Below the pieces are notes generated by a model, which was not told the DNA's origin, did not search any database, and was given only the letters and a program-made list of their open reading frames with translations. From Gammaproteobacteria bacterium RIFCSPHIGHO2_12_FULL_45_12 (GTDB lineage Bacteria; Pseudomonadota; Gammaproteobacteria; DSM-16500), in the NCBI GenBank assembly GCA_001801665.1, contig MGYH01000020.1:22109-31486 (forward strand): a DNA stretch of 9,378 nt, written 5' to 3'. The position numbers and the translations under genes were made by a program. The first letter of the stretch is position 1, and the number at the start of each line of letters is the position of its first letter. This document shows positions 5,121 to 9,378 of the stretch, piece by piece.

Positions 5121-6671
5121 TCATGAGCGTCTTTTAGAGACCACGCTGAAAAAAACTTGCGAAGGTGGCACGTCCAACAATTCAGGCAAAATCGCCAACA
5201 CATGTTGTTGACGACTCATGACCGTCTGTTTGTCAACTGATCTTGGTGCCTGATATTCCTGAACACGCACCGCCTCCTGCGTCACCTCAATGACAAATGC
5301 ATATTCTGGAATATCCGCATCATACACACGATAACAATCAAGCCGCTGACGCGCAAGCTGACGCCTCATGTGCTTGATATTTTTACGCATGCGATTCACA
5401 AACATCGCCAGATCACCGGCATCTAGCTGTGCTGCCTTGCGCTTCGCAGCATGAATACGCCGCTCATTTTCACTTTCCGGACTCCGGTCAATAAAAAAAG
5501 CGGGCTCCACATCAAACAATAATAACTTGCAAGGTAACGCGCCATTAAACAAGGCATAGTAACGTTTGGCGCGCAGGCCCATCTGTTTGCCCAAATCAGG
5601 ATTCGCGGTGAAAATGGCTGCCTTCCAGCCTTGAAACGCTTCTTTTAAACGCTCGCCTAATTCAGCGTAAAGCAATTTCAAGGCTTCCACTTCACCCAGA
5701 CGCTCGCCATAAGGCGGATTGGTCATGACCAATCCTGGCTGATCGCTCGCCTTGGGCGCAAACACATTCAATTCACGTTTTTCAACATGCACCTTGCCCA
5801 TCAAACCTGCGCGCTCAATGTTTTCAAACGCCATGGCAATTGCCTCAGGGTCATTATCAAAACCCACCATCGTTGGCAACTGTTTCATTCCCTCTGTCTG
5901 ACGCAAGGCAGCTTCTGCTATCAAGGACGCCCAGATAGCCGCCTGATGTGGCAGCCAGCCTTCAAACCCAAAATAATCTCGCGCCAATCCTGGCGCAACG
6001 TCAGCCGCCATCATGGCCGCCTCAATCAATAACGTGCCAGAACCACACATCGGGTCAAGCAAGGTACCACCTTGTTTCGCGATTGCCGGCCAACCCGCAC
6101 GAATTAAAACGGCTGCTGCCAGATTCTCTTTGAGTGGTGCCGCACCCGCCGACAGACGATAGCCGCGTCGATGCAAACTTTGTCCTGACAAGTCGATATA
6201 AATGGATGCAATATCCCGATAAAGATAGACATAGACGCTCACATCAGGATGCACCGTATCCACACTTGGCCTGATGCCGCACGCCTTACGAAACTGATCC
6301 ACGATGGCGTCCTTTACTTTTTGTGCGCCAAAGAGCGTATGCGTGATGGTCGATTGGGACGCAATAAAATGCACCGCCATCGTGCCTTCTGAGGCCACGT
6401 GCTCGCGCCAGTCAATGGATTGCACACCTTGATATAAGGCCTCAGGTGTCATCGCTGGCACTTTCGCCAAATTCAGTAACACACGATTGGCAAGACGCGA
6501 CCACAAGCAAACTTTATAGGCGAGCGTCAAATCACCACTAAACGCCACGCCCGCGAGCTTCTCAGCCGCCATACTGGCGCCTAATCCTTTTAACTCGTCC
6601 ACTAATAATAATTCAAGGCCCTTTGGCGTGGTGGCAAATAATGACAAAGGTGCCGCTTTCGACCTGCTCAT
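5121..6671 (-). CDS. rlmL: RlmL-type 23S rRNA (guanine-N2)-methyltransferase lacking the RlmK half
   Basis: A 516-residue protein matching the N-terminal part of E. coli RlmKL, whose RlmL half makes m2G2445 in 23S rRNA using SAM. A THUMP-type RNA-binding region covers about 45-165. The Rossmann methyltransferase follows, with SAM motif LLDPMCGSGTLLIEAAM (204-220) and catalytic TNPPYGERL (317-325). Residues 420-475 (FVNRMRKNIKHMRR, CYRVYDADIPEYAF, VRVQEYQAP) match the segment that begins the RlmK part, but the protein ends at KRRS soon after. The E. coli fusion is about 702 residues, so close to 190 residues, including the RlmK active site that makes m7G2069, are absent. Only 66 bases separate it from the M15 gene, so the missing part is not downstream. 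It overlaps coaX by 4 bases (ATGA) and is probably translationally coupled. Confidence 0.92.
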   Translation of the reverse strand: MSRSKAAPLSLFATTPKGLELLLVDELKGLGASMAAEKLAGVAFSGDLTLAYKVCLWSRLANRVLLNLAKVPAMTPEALYQGVQSIDWREHVASEGTMAVHFIASQSTITHTLFGAQKVKDAIVDQFRKACGIRPSVDTVHPDVSVYVYLYRDIASIYIDLSGQSLHRRGYRLSAGAAPLKENLAAAVLIRAGWPAIAKQGGTLLDPMCGSGTLLIEAAMMAADVAPGLARDYFGFEGWLPHQAAIWASLIAEAALRQTEGMKQLPTMVGFDNDPEAIAMAFENIERAGLMGKVHVEKRELNVFAPKASDQPGLVMTNPPYGERLGEVEALKLLYAELGERLKEAFQGWKAAIFTANPDLGKQMGLRAKRYYALFNGALPCKLLLFDVEPAFFIDRSPESENERRIHAAKRKAAQLDAGDLAMFVNRMRKNIKHMRRQLARQRLDCYRVYDADIPEYAFVIEVTQEAVRVQEYQAPRSVDKQTVMSRQQHVLAILPELLDVPPSQVFFSVVSKRRS

Positions 6672-7462
6672 GTTGTTATTTCTCTTGTTAAAATAAGGTT
6701 AATGGCATGCGCCTTTTGCAATCCCTGCAACACCAGATCAGGCAATATCACATCAAATAATGACTTCTCTTTGTATAATTGTGAAAAGCCGCCGGTTCCA
6801 ATCACCTTAACCGCTTCACCACAAAACATTTCCTGTTTAAAACCCGCAATGATTTCTTTAAGCGCGCCTAGCTGGCCGTAATATAAGCCTGCCTGAATGC
6901 TTTCACGCGTTGTGCGGCCAATATAAAATGACGGCGCGTCAATATCGACCTCCACTAACTTCGCTGTGTTATTTTTTAATGACTCCATTCCCAGTCGCAA
7001 GCCAGGAAAAATAGCGCCGCCCAGATAATCGCCTTTTCGCGTCACGGCACAAACCGTGGTCGCCGTTCCCATATCAATGATGATGATATTTTGCTGGGGG
7101 AACGCTTCCATCGCGCCAATGGCATTCGCAATTCTGTCTGCGCCAACTTCATTGGCATTTTTATATTTAATATTTAATCCCGTTTTGACACCGGCTTTCA
7201 GTGTGAAGCAAGGCACGTCAAAATAATTTGAAATACCATGTCGAATGGTGTAATCACAACCAGGCACCACAGAACACAATGCTGCCGCTTCTATTTGCCT
7301 GACCTGAATCCCTTTTGTTTGCAACACATTGACTAAAAAAATGCCGAACTGATCCGCCGTGCCAATTAAGCTGGTGGCACAACGAAACCGCATGACTAAG
7401 CCTTGCTGGTCATAGATGCCGCCCAAAATATGCGTATTGCCAATATCAAGACATAACAACAT
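6668..7462 (-). CDS. coaX: Type III pantothenate kinase
   Basis: A 264-residue CoaX, which phosphorylates pantothenate to 4'-phosphopantothenate, the first step of coenzyme A synthesis. Type III enzymes belong to the ASKHA (acetate and sugar kinase/Hsc70/actin) fold, are not inhibited by CoA and need a monovalent cation. Visible motifs: the phosphate loop LDIGNTH with Asp6, the pantothenate site and catalytic Asp109 in EVGADRIANAIGA, the second phosphate motif IIDMGTATTVCAV with Asp130, and GGAIFPGLRLGMESL. Length is normal for the family. ATG 7462 is chosen: it shares one base with the panC stop (TGATG) and has GGAG 7 bases upstream. A GTG immediately before (7465) would add one Met and is also possible. 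It lies between panC and rlmL in the same operon. Confidence 0.95.
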   Translation of the reverse strand: MLLCLDIGNTHILGGIYDQQGLVMRFRCATSLIGTADQFGIFLVNVLQTKGIQVRQIEAAALCSVVPGCDYTIRHGISNYFDVPCFTLKAGVKTGLNIKYKNANEVGADRIANAIGAMEAFPQQNIIIIDMGTATTVCAVTRKGDYLGGAIFPGLRLGMESLKNNTAKLVEVDIDAPSFYIGRTTRESIQAGLYYGQLGALKEIIAGFKQEMFCGEAVKVIGTGGFSQLYKEKSLFDVILPDLVLQGLQKAHAINLILTREITT

Positions 7463-8244
7463 CACTGCTCTCCTCTTGAAACCATTTCTAGGGGCACATT
7501 ATCAATTAAACGTACATCATCCAGCCAAACAGCGCCCAAACGCCGCCCCCACTGATCCGCAATATACTCCACCTCAAACCCTAAATCGATTAACTGCGTG
7601 GTAATCCATGCTGGCGATTGACCACTCTTTAGCAACCTCGCCCACTGACTGGCCCGTTCACGCGCCTTGGGTGTCAATCTGGCATTTCTAGAACTTAAAG
7701 CGAGCCCATCGTCCGCGCGCACCGTTTCACATCCCACGATCGTCACGTCCATCAACAAGGCTTGCGCCACTTTCCTCACCAGCAAATATTGCTGATAATC
7801 TTTTTTGCCAAAATAGGCTCGCGCTGGCTGCACCAGATTTAACAATTTCATGACCACGGTTAACATGCCATTAAAATGTCCTGGCCGACATTTTCCTTCC
7901 AGCGATTCACTTAATGCTGTTTCCACTACTTGCACCTGATAAGCATCGGGATACATGTCCTTTACTTCAGGCAATATCAGGTAATCCACCCGCGCTTCCC
8001 GAAGCGCGGCCTGATCTGTCTCAACCGTGCGAGGATACGCGTCAAAGTCACTTGCCTGATTAAACTGTGTCGGGTTCACAAACACACTGACCACCGTCAC
8101 GTCATTTTCAACATGCGAGCGGCGGCATAAACTTAAATGTCCCTCATGCACATGACCCATCGTGGGTACAAAACCAATACTTTTATGCGACAGCGTTTTT
8201 CGGATCGTTCGCCACGCACTCACTTCGGTAACAATGTTCATCAT
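7462..8244 (-). CDS. panC: Pantothenate synthetase (pantoate-beta-alanine ligase)
   Basis: A 260-residue PanC, which joins pantoate and beta-alanine to form pantothenate through a pantoyl-adenylate, using ATP. Motifs in order: the HIGH-like FVPTMGHVHEGHLSL (25-39), VFVNPTQFN (54-62), the pantoate-site block CRPGHFNGMLTVVMKLLNLVQP (119-140), AYFGKKDYQQ (143-152), and the KMSKS-like DDGLALSSRNARL (178-190). ATG 8244 is chosen because GGGAG at 8254-8258 lies 9 bases upstream and the product matches the family N-terminus; ATG 8241 is a near alternative. A longer frame to 8331 would add 29 residues unlike the family. Even with this start, the gene overlaps the end of panB by 62 bases in another frame, which is unusually long. 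Confidence 0.95.
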   Translation of the reverse strand: MMNIVTEVSAWRTIRKTLSHKSIGFVPTMGHVHEGHLSLCRRSHVENDVTVVSVFVNPTQFNQASDFDAYPRTVETDQAALREARVDYLILPEVKDMYPDAYQVQVVETALSESLEGKCRPGHFNGMLTVVMKLLNLVQPARAYFGKKDYQQYLLVRKVAQALLMDVTIVGCETVRADDGLALSSRNARLTPKARERASQWARLLKSGQSPAWITTQLIDLGFEVEYIADQWGRRLGAVWLDDVRLIDNVPLEMVSRGEQ

Positions 8245-9010
8245 CTGGAAAAACTCCCGCCTTGACTTCATGAAGATAATGTTGAATGGCGCGTTGAATC
8301 GCACCGTGTCCATCCATGAATTTTTTGACAAATTTCGGTTGATGCGCCAAGTTCATGCCTAGCAAATCCTGCCAAACCAACACCTGTCCATCGGTATCAG
8401 GCCCTGCTCCAATGCCAATCGTGGGAATGGCTAATGTCTGGGTAATGGATTTTGCCAACGCTCTTGGAACACATTCAAGCACCAGCGCAAAACAGCCCGC
8501 TTTCTCCAGTGCCAATGCGTCTTTCGCCAACTGTTTTGCTGCCTGTTCGGTTTTTCCCTGTACTTTGTATCCACCTAATGCATTCACGAATTGCGGCGTC
8601 AATCCAAGGTGCCCCATCACCGGCACACCGGATTCACTCAAATAACGAATCATCTCCAGATTACCCGCCGCTGCCTCAAGCTTCACCGCATTCGCACCTG
8701 CCTGCATCATGGCTTGCACCATGGTCATCGTTTCACTTAATGACTTGCGATAACTCAGAAACGGCAAATCCGTTACAATGAACTGATTGCCTGCGCCACG
8801 CCTGACTGCCGCCGTGTGATAACACATCATGTCGATGGTAGCAGACAAGGTATCTTGATAACCATGCATGGTCATGGCAACACTGTCCCCCACCAGCAAA
8901 CAATCAAGCTCCATGTCAGCGAGCAAGCTCGCACTAGTATAATCGTAACAAGTGAGCATGGTGATCTTGTTACCACTTTGTTTCATTTTATGAAAATCAG
9001 TTACCTTCAT
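8183..9010 (-). CDS. panB: 3-methyl-2-oxobutanoate hydroxymethyltransferase
   Basis: A 275-residue PanB, which transfers a hydroxymethyl group from 5,10-methylene-tetrahydrofolate to alpha-ketoisovalerate to form ketopantoate. It is a TIM-barrel enzyme needing a divalent metal. Metal ligands by family alignment are Asp42 (LLVGDSVAMTMHG), Asp81 (VTDLPFLSY) and Glu112 (AVKLEAA). The catalytic Glu179 lies in LVLECVP. HLGLTPQ (134-140), GGYKVQG (146-152) and IGIGAGPDTDGQVLV (198-212) are further signatures. The family normally ends near the motif FPxEEHSF. Here FPDDEHCY is followed by about 14 extra residues (RSECVANDPKNAVA) that are coded over the start of panC. The start overlaps the panG stop by 4 bases (ATGA), so coupling is likely. 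Confidence 0.96.
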   Translation of the reverse strand: MKVTDFHKMKQSGNKITMLTCYDYTSASLLADMELDCLLVGDSVAMTMHGYQDTLSATIDMMCYHTAAVRRGAGNQFIVTDLPFLSYRKSLSETMTMVQAMMQAGANAVKLEAAAGNLEMIRYLSESGVPVMGHLGLTPQFVNALGGYKVQGKTEQAAKQLAKDALALEKAGCFALVLECVPRALAKSITQTLAIPTIGIGAGPDTDGQVLVWQDLLGMNLAHQPKFVKKFMDGHGAIQRAIQHYLHEVKAGVFPDDEHCYRSECVANDPKNAVA

Positions 9011-9378
9011 GCCTCACCCGCCTTTTTTAACGTTTGATAACAACTGACAAAACTGTCAAAAATCGCCTGAAACGGATCTCCCGCCAGTGCATTTCTATCT
9101 CTTTCCAGTGTTTCCCTATCCTGTCTCACCAAGGGGCCTGTTAACGCCTGTTGATAATGACGCATGATATTTTGCGTTTGCTGCTGTAAATAGGGGTGTG
9201 CAATGGAGGCGTCAAACCCAAATTCCCGCTCAAAGGTGGTTAACAATTTTTGCCAAAGCATGCAACTAAAATTCCCACTCATCACACAAAGCGCATGATA
9301 TTTTTCTTTTTGCGCTCTTTGCAATCGAACGGATGGATTTAAAAGTCCTGGAAAAAGCTGTTCAAACGGCGGCGCATC
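9007..9378 (-). CDS. panG: Ketopantoate reductase PanG, DUF2520 C-terminal domain (partial)
   Basis: The last 123 residues of a protein that continues past the right edge. The visible part is the helical DUF2520 domain: an approach segment PFEQLFPGLLNPSVRL, then KYHALCVMSGNFSCMLWQKL, HPYLQQQTQNIM, ALTGPLVRQDRETLERDRNALAGDPF and a closing helix. The missing N-terminal part should be an NAD(P)-binding Rossmann domain. From memory of published work, Francisella PanG is a ketopantoate reductase replacing PanE, with homologues reported in Coxiella burnetii, and I recall proteins of this architecture being annotated as DUF2520. The panB neighbourhood with a 4-base overlap supports the role: reducing ketopantoate to pantoate with a nicotinamide cofactor. 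Identification rests on the C-terminal domain and context only. The operon promoter lies outside the window. Confidence 0.8.
   Translation of the reverse strand, partial: DAPPFEQLFPGLLNPSVRLQRAQKEKYHALCVMSGNFSCMLWQKLLTTFEREFGFDASIAHPYLQQQTQNIMRHYQQALTGPLVRQDRETLERDRNALAGDPFQAIFDSFVSCYQTLKKAGEA

Noticed and set aside
8245..8331. Upstream start giving a 289-residue PanC
   Set aside because: The 29 extra residues are unlike PanC and would deepen the overlap with panB; ATG 8244 has a good ribosome site and the family N-terminus.

Overview
The window looks like chromosomal DNA of a gammaproteobacterium, most likely in or near the Legionellales (Coxiella/Legionella relatives). This placement is inferred from three things: a glycine-zipper lipoprotein ending in the RT0821/Lpp0805 (17 kDa surface antigen) C-terminal block, an RlmL-type rRNA methyltransferase, and a PanG-type (DUF2520) ketopantoate reductase next to panBC. 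There are no phage, plasmid, CRISPR or tRNA/rRNA genes.

Layout. Positions 1-2568 read on the + strand and encode mostly envelope proteins: the C-terminal end of an unrecognised protein, a 53-residue Tyr/His-rich lipoprotein with its own promoter, a 375-base stretch with no convincing gene, a glycine-zipper surface lipoprotein, and, beyond a strong terminator hairpin, a secreted choloylglycine-hydrolase/penicillin-V-acylase-like enzyme. That enzyme converges with an orphan TonB-like protein (minus, 2574-3206). A terminator-like dyad between them sits inside the last codons of the TonB-like gene. YhbY (minus) follows and is divergent from an unrecognised small membrane protein (3742-4053).

The gap at 4054-4322 holds the clearest structural find: a non-coding element of about 145 bp with 14-bp imperfect terminal inverted repeats, flanked by perfect 9-bp direct repeats, with three internal hairpins. 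A copy of its left end lies at 3271-3322. This has the form of a MITE, a small non-autonomous transposable element. It is followed by an exported M15-family peptidase (4323-5054).

From 5121 to the right edge, five minus-strand genes form one tightly packed operon read from right to left: panG (partial), panB, panC, coaX, rlmL. All adjacent genes overlap. The first four convert ketoisovalerate and beta-alanine to 4'-phosphopantothenate, the early part of coenzyme A synthesis: PanB makes ketopantoate, PanG reduces it to pantoate, PanC joins it to beta-alanine, and CoaX phosphorylates the product. panD, which supplies beta-alanine, is not here. The last gene is an RlmL 23S rRNA methyltransferase that stops before the RlmK half present in the fused Escherichia coli protein.

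I found no wholly new multi-gene system. The items most worth a second look are the MITE-like element, the shortened RlmL, the 62-base panB/panC overlap, and the two terminator-like hairpins placed in a leader and in a coding end.
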